Shown here: one piece after another, positions 10,270 through 18,207 of the stretch
How the letters are laid out: every line of letters begins with the position of its first letter
How positions within the stretch are numbered: the first letter of the stretch is position 1
Assembly: GCF_026339955.1 (NCBI RefSeq)
Contig: NZ_JAPEPW010000001.1
Location: 3,560,501-3,624,500, forward strand
Direction: 5' to 3'
DNA length: 64,000 nucleotides
Origin: Streptomyces sp. NBC_01549
GTDB lineage: Bacteria > Actinomycetota > Actinomycetes > Streptomycetales > Streptomycetaceae
Notes under the pieces: generated by a model
The model's database searches: none
What the model saw: the letters and a program-made list of their open reading frames with translations, nothing else
What the model was told of the DNA's origin: nothing
Position numbers and translations under genes: made by a program

Positions 10270-10296
10270 CAGGTTTTTTAGGCAACTCTCAGGTTT
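10270..10296. promoter_or_regulatory. Two CAGGTTT direct repeats spaced 20 bp
   Basis: CAGGTTT occurs at 10270-10276 and again at 10290-10296, a start-to-start distance of exactly 20 bases, about two helical turns. They lie just after the dehydrogenase gene and about 200 bases upstream of the Pro-rich peptide gene. The same gap has a GAGAATTCTC palindrome at 10426-10435 and a direct repeat of TATTGCG near 10451-10470. Direct repeats of this kind are typical of response-regulator binding sites. No specific regulator can be named. Confidence 0.4.
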
Positions 10297-10493
10297 CATA
10301 AGGGGATTCACAGTCGTCATGTGCTGCATTTTGCTGTGCCTTGGGGTGCGAGGCGTGTAGATTCCTTGATGTCGGGCGGCAGGGAAAACCGAGGTGACGA
10401 CCAGGAATTCCCGCCCGTATCCGTAGAGAATTCTCGCATCATCGCAGCACTATTGCGCTCGCTATTGCGTCGCCAGAACCTCAAGGAGTTGGC

Positions 10494-10625
10494 ATGAGCT
10501 TCAAGAAGCTTGCCCCCCTGCCCCCCAAGCCCAAGTCGAAGCAGCTCCCGCCCCCGCCGGCGCCGAAGCCGCGCAAGAGGGCGCACAAGCCGCTCCCCAA
10601 GCCGTTCCCCAACGACGAACGCTGA
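10494..10625 (+). CDS. 43-residue cationic Pro/Lys-rich peptide
   Basis: Not a recognised family. It starts MSFKKLAPLPPKPKSKQ and ends KPLPKPFPNDER. Fourteen of 43 residues are Pro, nine Lys, three Arg, one His, against one Asp and one Glu, giving a net charge near +10. It has no Cys, no signal peptide and no hydrophobic core. AAGGAG at 10483-10488 sits 5 bases before the ATG, a strong ribosome site. A terminator hairpin begins 13 bases after the stop, and an ABC exporter gene follows at 10752. Composition recalls proline-rich antimicrobial peptides; alternatively the run LPPPPAP may stall ribosomes in a leader-type attenuator. A third option is a cytoplasmic basic protein. Function is inference only. 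Confidence 0.65.
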   Translation: MSFKKLAPLPPKPKSKQLPPPPAPKPRKRAHKPLPKPFPNDER

Positions 10626-10637
10626 TCGGGCGGTAGT

Positions 10638-10674
10638 AGAGAGGTCGACGGTGCGCCGTCGGCCTCTCTCTTTT
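10638..10674 (+). terminator. Rho-independent-type terminator after the Pro-rich peptide gene
   Basis: A 14-bp stem (AGAGAGGTCGACGG pairing with CCGTCGGCCTCTCT, one G-U pair) encloses the loop TGCG and is followed by CTTTT. The hairpin lies between the small peptide gene and the ABC exporter gene. It would end most peptide transcripts or act as an attenuator for exporter expression. Confidence 0.85.
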
Positions 10675-10751
10675 GGTGGGGCTTCCCATAAACGATTCCG
10701 GTGGCGAACGGAAATTCCACGGCACGGCCTGCAATTTAAATGAGGAGGGCC

Positions 10752-13031
10752 ATGACCCGGCAAAGGCAGAATCAGGGGTACGAGCAACACGCGCACACGG
10801 ACACGGACATGGACGCGGACGACGAGTACGAGGATGACGACGAACTCGGCTACGACACGCCGACCATCCCCGCCCGTACCGCCTTCCGGCGCTTCTGGCC
10901 GCTGACGAAGGGGCTGCGGAGCTGGCTGCTGGCCATCTGGCTGTGCACGGTGCTCGCCGCCCTCGCCGAGACGGCCGCCATCCTCCTCTTCGGCGATCTG
11001 ACCGACCACGCGCTGCAACAGGGCTCACTGGCCGCGTTCTGGGTCCCGGCCGCCGAATGGCTGGCCGTCGCCGTGCTCGGCGCCGCCGTCGCCTACGCGG
11101 GCAACTCCCTCGCCACCTGGGTCACCGAGCGCTTTGTGATGCGGCTGCGCGAGCACGTCTTCGACCACGTACAGCAGTTGCCGCCGCACTTCTTCCAACG
11201 CCACCGCCAGGGCGACCTGCTGTCCCGGCTGACCAGCGACGTCGAGTCGATCGAGACGATGGTGGTGTCCGGGCTCGTGGGCGCGGCGTCGGCGGCGTTC
11301 AGCGCGCTGTTCTACGCGGCGGCCGCGTTCTGGCTGCGCTGGGACCTGGCCGCGGCGACCTTCGTGCTCGCGCCCCTGTTCTGGCTCGCCGCCCGCCGCT
11401 TCTCCGGCTCCATCAAGTCCGTCTCGCGCGACGGCCGGGTCGCCGACGGCGCGATCACCTCCGTCGTCGAGGAGTCCCTCGGCAACATCGTGCTCACCCA
11501 GGCGTACGACCGCCGCGACGCCGAGCGGCGGCGGCTGAACCAGGAGGCGAACGCCTGGTTCAAGGCGTCCGTGCGCTCCGGACGCCTCAACGAGCTGTAC
11601 GAGCAGCTCGTCCAGGTCATCGAGACGATCTGCGTGCTCGCGGTCGTCGGCCTCGGCGTGTGGGAGATCTCCGGCGGTCGGATGACCCTCGGCCAACTGC
11701 TCGCCTTCGCCGCGTTCCTCGGCTACCTCTACCCGCCCGTGCGCGGCCTGGCCCAGCTCGGTCTCACCGTCGCCGCCGCCACCGCCGGTGCCGAACGGCT
11801 GATCGAGATCCTCGATGTGCGGCCCGCGGTCGGTGACCAGACGAGCTCGGCGGAGAGCCGGCTCGGCCGCCCCGACGGCGCCGTGGAGGTCCGCGACGCC
11901 ACCTTCCGCTACCCCGGCGCGGAGAGCGACGCGCTGCGCGGCCTGTCCTTCACGGTCAGCCCCGGCGAGCTCGTGATCGTCACCGGTCCGAGCGGCGCGG
12001 GCAAATCCACCGTGTCCAAGCTCCTCCTGCGCTTCTACGACCCGGACTCCGGTTCCGTCCTCCTCGACGGCGTCCCGGTGGGCGATTTCCCGTTGGCCCG
12101 GCTGCGCGAGTACGTCACGCTGCTGCCGCAGGAGACCCTGGTCCTGCACGACACCGTCCGCGCCAACATCGGCTGCGGGCGCCCCGGCGCCAGCGACGAG
12201 GCGCTCGTCGAGGCCGCGCGCGCCGCCGACGCGCACGACTTCATCATGAAGCTGCCGGACGGATACGACACCAAGATCGACCCCAACTCGGCCCGCCTCT
12301 CCGGCGGCCAGCTCCAACGGCTCGCCATCGCCCGCGCCATCCTGCGCGACTCCCCGGTCCTCGTCCTCGACGAGCCGACGACCGGCCTGGACGCGATGGC
12401 CGCGCGCCGCGTGATCAAGCCGCTGCGGCGCCTGATGCAGGGCCGTACGACGATCATGATCACCCACGACCTCAACCTCGCGCCCGACGCCGACCGCATC
12501 CTTGTCGTCGACCGCGGCCGCGTGGTCGAGACCGGCCGCCACGACGAGCTCCTCGCCCGCGGCGGCGCGTACGCCCGCCTGCACGGATCGCAGAACAACG
12601 CCCAGATGGACACCGGAGAACTGCGGATGCCGCTGTTCGCGGAGGCGGAGGTTCCCATGGGCGGTGCGGTACAGGTGGGAGTGCCGATGGGAGTGCCGAC
12701 GGGGGTGTCGATGGACGTACCGGCGGGTGTGCCGACCGGGGTGCCTGTGGGAGTGCCGATGGATTACTCGGGAGGCTTCGTGGCGGAAGCGGCTCCGCAG
12801 TACGCGTACTACGGGGCCGCCGGGCAGTACGAGGCCGCCGGGCAGTACGGGACTGCCGGGCAGTACGGGACTGCCGGGCAGTACGGGACCGGCGGGCAGT
12901 ACGGGGCCGAGGGAGCCTGGTACCCCGGTGCGCTTCCCGACCGTCTCCCTGATCCCCTCCCTGACCCCGACCCTCTGCGGGACCCTCTCGAGGGCTACCT
13001 CCCCGACGGGCGGCCCCTCTTCCGCGACTAG
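10752..13031 (+). CDS. ABC exporter, fused permease and ATPase, with repetitive C-terminal tail
   Basis: A 759-residue half-transporter of the multidrug/peptide exporter class. After an acidic N-terminus (DADDEYEDDDELG) come six membrane helices (about residues 40-330). The ATPase domain follows: Walker A GPSGAGKST near 415, LSGGQLQR near 515, Walker B VLVLDEPTTGLD and the H-loop ITHD. There is no C39 peptidase domain. Residues from about 640 onward are a low-complexity tail: GVPMGVPTG-type repeats, then five copies of an AGQYGT-like hexapeptide. ATG 10752 has AGGAGG 4 bases upstream; the ATG at 10740 lies before that site and is rejected. The gene follows the Pro-rich peptide gene and terminator, suggesting it could export that peptide or be controlled by it. 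Substrate unproven. Confidence 0.9.
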   Translation: MTRQRQNQGYEQHAHTDTDMDADDEYEDDDELGYDTPTIPARTAFRRFWPLTKGLRSWLLAIWLCTVLAALAETAAILLFGDLTDHALQQGSLAAFWVPAAEWLAVAVLGAAVAYAGNSLATWVTERFVMRLREHVFDHVQQLPPHFFQRHRQGDLLSRLTSDVESIETMVVSGLVGAASAAFSALFYAAAAFWLRWDLAAATFVLAPLFWLAARRFSGSIKSVSRDGRVADGAITSVVEESLGNIVLTQAYDRRDAERRRLNQEANAWFKASVRSGRLNELYEQLVQVIETICVLAVVGLGVWEISGGRMTLGQLLAFAAFLGYLYPPVRGLAQLGLTVAAATAGAERLIEILDVRPAVGDQTSSAESRLGRPDGAVEVRDATFRYPGAESDALRGLSFTVSPGELVIVTGPSGAGKSTVSKLLLRFYDPDSGSVLLDGVPVGDFPLARLREYVTLLPQETLVLHDTVRANIGCGRPGASDEALVEAARAADAHDFIMKLPDGYDTKIDPNSARLSGGQLQRLAIARAILRDSPVLVLDEPTTGLDAMAARRVIKPLRRLMQGRTTIMITHDLNLAPDADRILVVDRGRVVETGRHDELLARGGAYARLHGSQNNAQMDTGELRMPLFAEAEVPMGGAVQVGVPMGVPTGVSMDVPAGVPTGVPVGVPMDYSGGFVAEAAPQYAYYGAAGQYEAAGQYGTAGQYGTAGQYGTGGQYGAEGAWYPGALPDRLPDPLPDPDPLRDPLEGYLPDGRPLFRD
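12822..12911 (+). repeat. Five 18-bp in-frame tandem repeats in the exporter tail
   Basis: GGGCAGTACGGGACTGCC recurs five times at 12822, 12840, 12858, 12876 and 12894 with small changes, encoding a Gly-Gln-Tyr-Gly/Glu-Thr/Ala-Ala hexapeptide. A 12-bp repeat array (GTGCCGATGGGA type) lies just upstream at about 12677-12760. Both keep frame, so the tail length can vary between strains by repeat slippage without breaking the gene. Confidence 0.85.
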
Positions 13032-13105
13032 GCGCCCCGGACAGGCGCATAAAGGGTTCACGTGCCTGACGTGGTCCATTACTGTGGACTGAGAAGTGCA
13101 CCTTG

Positions 13106-14116
13106 ATGCACGACTTCCGAGTCGAGCCCCTGGAAGGCCCCGTGAACACGCCCAGCGCCGCCCCGTCCTCCCCGGCGTCTCCGTCCTCGGTCGCCCCGGC
13201 GATGGCGCCCTCGCCCGGCCCGGGCGAGGGCGTCCCGAGCCGCTGGGGTGCCCTCGGCCCCGTGGGACTGGTCCTCGCCGGAGGCGTCTCGGTGCAGTTC
13301 GGCGGCGCGCTGGCGGTCACCCTCATGCCGCGCACGGGCGCGCTCGGTGTCGTCACCCTGCGGCTCCTGGTGGCGGCGATCGTGCTGATGGCCGTCTGCC
13401 GGCCCAAGGTGCGCGGGCACTCGCGGGCGGACTGGGGCACGGTCGTCGTCTTCGGTCTCACCATGGCCGCGATGAACGGCCTCTTCTACCAGTCGGTCGC
13501 CCGCATCCCACTGGGCCCCGCCGTCACCCTCGAGGTCCTCGGTCCACTCGTCCTCTCGGTCCTCTCCTCCCGCCGCGCCCTGAACCTCCTCTGGGCGGGC
13601 CTGGCCCTCGGCGGCGTCTTCCTGCTCGGCGGCGGAGGCTTCAGCTCCCTCGACCCGGTCGGCGTCGCCTTCGCCGTGTCCGCGGGCGCGATGTGGGCGG
13701 CGTACATCGTCTTCAGCGCCCGTACGGGCCGACGCTTCCCGCAGGCCGACGGGCTCGCGCTCGCCATGGTGGTCGCGGCGGTGGCCTTCCTGCCGCTGGG
13801 GATCGCCGAGGCCGGGACCCGGCTGCTGAACCCGACGACCGTGGCCCTGGGCGGCACGGTCGCCGTGCTGTCCTCCGTGCTGCCGTACACCCTCGAACTG
13901 CTCGCGCTGCGCCGCCTGCCCGCCGCCACCTTCGCCATCCTGATGAGCCTGGAGCCGGCCGTCGCCGCGACCGCCGGCTTCCTCGTCCTGGACCAGGCCC
14001 TCTCCGCCACCGAGGCCCTCGCGATCGCCCTGGTCATCGCGGCGAGCATGGGGGCGGTACGGACACAGGTGGGGCGGGGCAGGGCGAAGAACGCCGGTTC
14101 AGCCGAGCGGGCGTAG
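13106..14116 (+). CDS. EamA/DMT-family inner membrane transporter (RhtA-like)
   Basis: A 336-residue polytopic membrane protein with ten predicted helices in the two-repeat EamA pattern. Elements such as GALGVVTLRLLVAAIVL, LTMAAMNGLFYQSVARIPLG and the second-half LRRLPAATFAILMSLEPAVAA are characteristic of RhtA-type amino-acid or metabolite exporters. A Pro/Ser-rich cytoplasmic head (about 45 residues) precedes helix 1. ATG 13106 is used; GTG 13142, preceded by GGAAGG, is an equally good start and would remove 12 residues. The stop lies 18 bases into the convergent tetR remnant. Substrate not determinable from sequence. Confidence 0.85.
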   Translation: MHDFRVEPLEGPVNTPSAAPSSPASPSSVAPAMAPSPGPGEGVPSRWGALGPVGLVLAGGVSVQFGGALAVTLMPRTGALGVVTLRLLVAAIVLMAVCRPKVRGHSRADWGTVVVFGLTMAAMNGLFYQSVARIPLGPAVTLEVLGPLVLSVLSSRRALNLLWAGLALGGVFLLGGGGFSSLDPVGVAFAVSAGAMWAAYIVFSARTGRRFPQADGLALAMVVAAVAFLPLGIAEAGTRLLNPTTVALGGTVAVLSSVLPYTLELLALRRLPAATFAILMSLEPAVAATAGFLVLDQALSATEALAIALVIAASMGAVRTQVGRGRAKNAGSAERA

Positions 14117-14657
14117 CAGCCGGAGGACCATCTCGACCGTCCGCTCGACGGGGCGGGCTCGCGCCGTGGCGCTGAACAGCAGCATGCGGGTCAGAACGGC
14201 GCCCAGCAGCATGTCGAACACGTCGTCCGGGTCCACGCCGGGGTCGACGGTGGTCCCGGGTGGCGCGGCGCGCAGGATGTCCAGGAACTGCGGTCGCGCC
14301 GACATGCGCACGTACACCTCCGGCGGTCCGGTCCGACGTCTGGTGGTACGCGAGCAGGCCGGCGGCGGCCGCGCGGGCTGCGGGAGTGCTGAAGGCCGCC
14401 AAGTAGGCGCGGACGAACCGGCCCAGATCGTGGCGGAGATCCCCCGTCGGCCGCACGCTCAGCGGGCTGAGCTCGGGGAACGTGGCCTCCTCGATCAGCT
14501 CGATCCGGGACGGCCAGCGGCGGTAGATCGCGGAGGCGTGCACGCCCGAGTGTTCGGCGACCGCCTGGATCGTCGTCGCGTCGAAGCCGCGCTGGACGAG
14601 CAGTTCGCGCGCTGCCGCGAGAGCCCGTTCGTTGATGCTCGTGTCCCGCCGTCGACA
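14099..14657 (-). pseudogene. TetR-family repressor, frameshifted and missing its start
   Basis: Reading leftward, an intact TetR HTH (DTSINERALAAARELLVQR, then VHASAIYRRWPSR) runs to LLAYHQTSDRTA. The protein continues as EVYVRMSARPQFLD only in another frame. A single extra G (a C on the + strand at about 14320-14321) explains the break. Upstream of the HTH no ATG, GTG or TTG exists in frame: the sequence runs straight into the SnoaL remnant, so the original start has been lost. The C-terminal half ends MVLRLLRPLG. Two independent lesions argue for a real pseudogene and against a simple sequencing error. It may have regulated the neighbouring remnants. Confidence 0.8.
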
Positions 14658-14853
14658 GTGGATCCGGCGAGGCCGCGGCGGACCTCTGGACCGAGGACGG
14701 TGTCTTCGACGCGGTCCCGCACCTGCGGATGGAGGGCCGGGAAGGCGTCCTCGGGATGGTTCACGGCGTCGGTCACCAGAGCGTGATCCACAACGGCTGC
14801 GGCCACGTCCTGACCGTGCCGCACATCGTCGTCGACGGCGACCGGGCCACCGG
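14651..14853 (+). pseudogene. SnoaL-like (NTF2-fold) protein remnant
   Basis: In one + strand frame the sequence reads DLWTEDGVFDAVPHLRMEG, then GVGHQSVIHNGCGHVLTVPH and IVVDGDRATG. This is the conserved core of the small SnoaL/NTF2-fold family (polyketide cyclase or ring-hydroxylating dehydratase-like). It has no start codon, being fused at its left end to the broken tetR. It stops abruptly at about 14853, where homology jumps to an SDR fragment in another frame. Both ends are missing, so no functional product is expected. Confidence 0.7.
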
Positions 14854-15077
14854 CCGCAGCCGAGATCCGGGCGAAGTACGACGTCGAGACCCGCACGGTC
14901 GCGCTCGACCTCAGCGCCCCGGACGCCCTGTCGGAACTGACGCACGCCACCTCCAACCTGGAGGTCGGCCTCTTCGTCTACAACGCCGGCGGCGACGACC
15001 GCAGCGTCGCCTTCCTCGACAAGGACCTCGGCACCCACCTCGAACTGGTCCACTCCGCCGACTCGAACACGCGGGGT
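14853..15077 (+). pseudogene. Short-chain dehydrogenase remnant
   Basis: The frame starting near 14859 reads AEIRAKYDVETRTVALDL, SAPDALSELTHAT and NLEVGLFVYNAGGDD. This is the middle of a classical SDR: the strand before the NAG motif and the NAG itself. The Rossmann glycine motif and the catalytic Tyr-x-x-x-Lys are absent. It joins the SnoaL remnant at its left end and dissolves before the OhrR-like gene at its right. The joint suggests one deletion fused the insides of two neighbouring genes. Confidence 0.7.
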
Positions 15078-15109
15078 GCGCGGCCGATCGGGCCCTTGGG
15101 AGGGATCCT

Positions 15110-15616
15110 TCAGGAGGAAGGCGGCGTCGGCGCGGTGCCGGTGGTGTGGCGGAGCACGTTGGCGCTCAGCCGGCGGAGCAGGCTCTGTACGGTCTGGATC
15201 TCCTCGGGGGTCAGCCCCATGGCGTCTCCGATCACCGGCGGGACGGTGAGGATGCGTTCGCGCAGTGCGGCCCCGTCCGGGGTGAGCACGACCTCCACCA
15301 CCCGCTCGTCGTCGGGGCGCCGCCGCCGTTTGAGCAGGCCGTTGGTCTCCAGGCGCTTGATCAGCGGTGTCAGGGTCCCGTAGTCCAGCTGCAGGGCGGT
15401 CACCAGGTCCTTGACGGGCGTGACGCCGTGTTGCCAGAGCGCGAGCATGACCAGGTACTGGGGATAGGTCAGGCCCACCGCGTCGAGCAGCGGCCGGTAG
15501 ACGCCGGTGACGGCGCGTGAGGCCGCGTACAGGGTGAAGCAGAGCTGGTCGTCCAGGATCAGTGAGGGCTCGCCGGGGTCGCCCGGTACGGGTGTGCGGC
15601 TGTCGTCGTCGCTCAC
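15110..15616 (-). CDS. MarR-family regulator, OhrR-like
   Basis: A 168-residue MarR protein of the OhrR type. It opens VSDDDSRTPVPG and has LDDQLCFTLYAASRAVTG near residue 22, where the Cys matches the peroxide-sensing cysteine of OhrR. The winged helix follows (VTPVKDLVTALQLDYGTLTPLIKRLE, wing RRRRPDDERVV). GTG at 15614-15616 is chosen because GGAAGG lies just upstream; a longer frame adds 32 Arg-rich residues with no homology. It is divergent from a secreted alpha/beta hydrolase gene and probably represses it and itself from the intergenic site at 15706-15732. Classical target genes of OhrR (ohr) are not adjacent, so its inducer could differ. Confidence 0.85.
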   Translation of the reverse strand: MSDDDSRTPVPGDPGEPSLILDDQLCFTLYAASRAVTGVYRPLLDAVGLTYPQYLVMLALWQHGVTPVKDLVTALQLDYGTLTPLIKRLETNGLLKRRRRPDDERVVEVVLTPDGAALRERILTVPPVIGDAMGLTPEEIQTVQSLLRRLSANVLRHTTGTAPTPPSS

Positions 15617-15705
15617 GGTCCTTCCCTTCCTCGGCCGTCGGGTGGTCGCCAGTCGTCGGGTGGTCGCCCTGGCGTCATTGTCGCATCTTCCATGCAAACG
15701 ATTGT

Positions 15706-15732
15706 CTCGCACACACTTAACTTGTGCACGAG
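15706..15732. promoter_or_regulatory. Imperfect inverted repeat, candidate OhrR-like operator
   Basis: CTCGCACACA at 15706-15715 and TGTGCACGAG at 15723-15732 pair at eight of ten positions around a CTTAACT centre. The element lies midway between the divergent regulator (start 15616) and hydrolase (start 15836). MarR proteins usually bind such sites over both promoters. Binding is inferred from position and symmetry only. Confidence 0.45.
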
Positions 15733-15835
15733 GGAATCGGACGCTAGGTTTCTCCTGTCGCCCCGGGAGGGATCGCCGGGGCGGCCATCAGGCCGGCATC
15801 AACCCACACATACCCGCACGCACAGGAGAGCCACT

Positions 15836-16684
15836 ATGAACCTCAAGGCCGCCTTCCGCCCCACCCGCAAGCACGCCGCCCTGCTGGGCGCCGTCGCCGG
15901 AGTGGCGGCCCTCACCCTGACGACCACCACCCCGGCCAGCGCCGCCAAGGCCGAGCACCGCCCGACCGGGAACAAGCCCACCGTCGTCCTGGTGCATGGC
16001 GCCTTCGCGGACTCCTCCAGCTGGAACGGGGTGGTCAAGCGCCTGCAGCGTGAGGGCTATCCGGTCATCGCTCCCGCCAACCCGCTGCGCGGGCTGGCCA
16101 GTGACGCCGAGTACGTCCACAGCGTGCTCAAGAGTGTGAACGGGCCGGTCGTTCTCGTCGGCCACTCCTACGGCGGCGCCGTGATCAGCGCGGCCGCCGT
16201 CGGCGACCCGCAGGTCAAGGCGCTGGTCTACGTCGCCGCCTTCACCCCCGCCAAGGGGGAGAGCGCGCTGGAACTGTCCAACAAGTTCCCCGGCAGCACT
16301 CTCGGTCCCACCCTCAACTCCGTGCCCTTCCCGCTCCCCGGCGGCGGCACCGGCGCCGACCTGTACATCAAGGCCGACAAGTTCCACCACCAGTTCGCCG
16401 CCGACGTGCCCAAGTCGGTCACCGACCTGATGGCCGCCACCCAGCGCCCGGTGGCCGCCTCGGCCCTGGAGGAGAAGGCCACCACGGCCGCCTGGAAGAC
16501 CATCCCCTCCTGGAACCTCATCACCACCCAGGACTACAACATCCCGCCGGCCGCGCAGCGCTTCATGGCCCAGCGTGCCCACTCCCACACCGTCGAGATC
16601 AAGGCGTCCCACGCGGTCTCGGTCTCCCACCCGGGCGCCGTCACCCGTGTGATCGAGCAAGCCGCCCGGGCCACCGTCCGCTGA
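15836..16684 (+). CDS. Secreted alpha/beta hydrolase
   Basis: A 282-residue alpha/beta-hydrolase with a signal peptide. A basic N-region (NLKAAFRPTRKH) precedes a hydrophobic core and an ASAAKA cleavage site near residue 38. The oxyanion motif VVLVHGAFADSSSW, nucleophile elbow VGHSYGG and late catalytic His (IKASHAVSVSHPG) are all present, so it should be active. It resembles salicylate-esterase/EstC-like hydrolases found near regulators of this type. ATG 15836 follows CAGGAGAG by 6 bases. Transcription is probably controlled by the divergent OhrR-like protein. Natural substrate unknown. Confidence 0.87.
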   Translation: MNLKAAFRPTRKHAALLGAVAGVAALTLTTTTPASAAKAEHRPTGNKPTVVLVHGAFADSSSWNGVVKRLQREGYPVIAPANPLRGLASDAEYVHSVLKSVNGPVVLVGHSYGGAVISAAAVGDPQVKALVYVAAFTPAKGESALELSNKFPGSTLGPTLNSVPFPLPGGGTGADLYIKADKFHHQFAADVPKSVTDLMAATQRPVAASALEEKATTAAWKTIPSWNLITTQDYNIPPAAQRFMAQRAHSHTVEIKASHAVSVSHPGAVTRVIEQAARATVR

Positions 16685-16797
16685 CCCCGCGGCCGGCCCC
16701 CATGGCGCGGGACGCGCAGACGCGGATCGGAATCAAACATCTAGTGTGTGTGCCGCGTGCGTAGGCGGTGATCCGAGCGGGGGAGCGGGGCTGCGTC

Positions 16798-17271
16798 ATG
16801 AGGGATCGCGCCGGGCAATGGGCGGCGGACCGCGATGAGTTCGCGGCGGTGGTCATCAGAACCGACTTCCGCGACGACGGGGCATGGGCGGCGCTGAAAA
16901 TCGCGCTGTCCCTGCCCTGGGGGCCGGAGGACTTCGAACCACACGTCCATGTGGTCGACGGCCCCTCCTGGGCGGGGCTCACCACGGCCGACGTACTCGC
17001 CGCGGTCTCCGCCGACGAAGAGCTGGCCGTCGTCTTCCTCGCGGACGGCGTCGCCCTGCACGCCGGCCATGGAGCTCTGCTGGCGATGTCCACCCTGACC
17101 AGGGAAGAGTGTGAGAGCGACGAGGAGTTCGAGGCCGAAGGCGGCGAGTTCCGCACCGTCCCGGCCGGGATCCACGAGATTCACGCCAACCTGATGATCG
17201 CCAATCTCGACTTCGCCGATTTCGCCGAGGCGGCGGAGGCGGCGCCCGACGGCATCTTCCGCTCCCTGTAG
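16798..17271 (+). CDS. DUF6924-like cytoplasmic protein
   Basis: A 157-residue acidic protein of unknown function. The pattern VVIRTDFRDDGAWAALK, VHVVDGPSWAGLT, VVFLADGVAL, EFRTVPAGIHEIHANLMIAN and DFADFAEAAEAAPDGIFRS fits the family I recall as DUF6924. It has no signal peptide or membrane helix. ATG 16798 is taken as start; an in-frame GTG at 16768 is possible. It stands alone between the hydrolase and the acyl-CoA operon, with a short AT-rich gap on each side. No function can be offered. Confidence 0.75.
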   Translation: MRDRAGQWAADRDEFAAVVIRTDFRDDGAWAALKIALSLPWGPEDFEPHVHVVDGPSWAGLTTADVLAAVSADEELAVVFLADGVALHAGHGALLAMSTLTREECESDEEFEAEGGEFRTVPAGIHEIHANLMIANLDFADFAEAAEAAPDGIFRSL

Positions 17272-17317
17272 CCCGCGCGGAACGTCTCCCTGGAGCCGGT
17301 GCGGCACATCAATTAAT

Positions 17318-17331
17318 GCAAGCATGCTTGC
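17318..17331. promoter_or_regulatory. Perfect 14-bp palindrome, candidate TetR operator of the acyl-CoA operon
   Basis: GCAAGCATGCTTGC is fully self-complementary and sits in an AT-richer patch 82 bases before the first gene of the operon. The operon ends with a TetR gene (26972-27667). TetR repressors of acyl-CoA pathways commonly bind such palindromes at the operon promoter. No second copy was found in the window. Confidence 0.6.
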
Positions 17332-17412
17332 TTGTTTCTTCCCTCGCTGCCATGCTCCAGAACGCATCGCGAAAGGCCCCGCACACCGTCGTGCCCCGAG
17401 GGGAGCTCCATC

Positions 17413-18207
17413 GTGTCCGACCCGTCGTCAGTGATCGACGATCTGCACCAGGAGAGCGAAGAACTCGACCTGCTGGTCGGCGACTTGACGGCGGAACAGT
17501 GGGCGCGCGCCACCCCCGCCGCCGGCTGGACCATCGCTCACCAGATCGCCCACCTGGCCTGGACGGACCGTTCCGCCCTGCTCGCCGTGACGGACGCCGA
17601 GGCCTTCGCCAAGGAGGTCGAGAAGGCCATCGCCTCGCCCGGCGGATTCGTGGACGAGGGCGCGGAGGAGGGGGCCGGGCTGCCGCCCGCCACGCTGCTC
17701 GGCGACTGGCGGGCGGGGCGAACGGCGCTGGAGGAGGCCCTTCGCGCGGCCCCCGCGGGCACCCGTTTCCCCTGGTACGGCCCACCCATGTCGGTCGCCT
17801 CCATGGCCACCGGCCGCCTGATGGAGACCTGGGCCCACGGCCAGGACGTCGCGGACGCGCTGGGCGTGGCGCGTACTCCCACCGACCGCCTCCGCCATGT
17901 GGCCCGCATCGGCGTACGGGCCCGGGACTTCGCCTTCCATGTACGGGGGCTCACGCCACCCGCCTCCGAGTTCCGCGTCGAGCTGACCGGTCCCAAGGGC
18001 GAGTTGTGGACGTACGGGCCCGAAGAGGCCCCCCAGCGCGTCACCGGCCCCGCCCTGGACTTCTGTCTTCTGGTCACCCAACGGGCCCACCGCGACGACC
18101 TCGCGGTACGGGCGGAGGGTCCCGACGCGGACCGCTGGCTGGACATCGCGCAGGCCTTCGCGGGGCCACCGGGACAGGGGCGCGAGTCCAAGGGAGAGGC
18201 CAAGTGA
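17413..18207 (+). CDS. TIGR03084-family protein (DinB/maleylpyruvate-isomerase fold)
   Basis: A 264-residue protein of the mycothiol-dependent maleylpyruvate isomerase/DinB four-helix fold. It has [15 protein letters not shown] near residue 42, where the His is a typical metal ligand, [12 protein letters not shown] near 140 and a C-terminal AHRDDL motif. The TIGR03084 group is usually encoded with acyl-CoA catabolic genes, as here. GTG 17413 is preceded by GGGGAG; an upstream in-frame start would add an unlikely Pro/Arg head. It is the first gene of an eight-gene operon and overlaps the next by GTGA. The reaction is not established. Confidence 0.8.
   Translation: MSDPSSVIDDLHQESEELDLLVGDLTAEQWARATPAAGWTIAHQIAHLAWTDRSALLAVTDAEAFAKEVEKAIASPGGFVDEGAEEGAGLPPATLLGDWRAGRTALEEALRAAPAGTRFPWYGPPMSVASMATGRLMETWAHGQDVADALGVARTPTDRLRHVARIGVRARDFAFHVRGLTPPASEFRVELTGPKGELWTYGPEEAPQRVTGPALDFCLLVTQRAHRDDLAVRAEGPDADRWLDIAQAFAGPPGQGRESKGEAK

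Noticed and set aside
11025..13079. A 684-codon minus-strand frame opposite the ABC exporter
   Set aside because: The exporter has complete Walker, signature and membrane segments; the antisense product has none and no ribosome site.
13096..14175. A 359-codon frame overlapping the EamA transporter gene
   Set aside because: It is out of frame with the ten-helix protein and gives an Arg/Pro-rich product.
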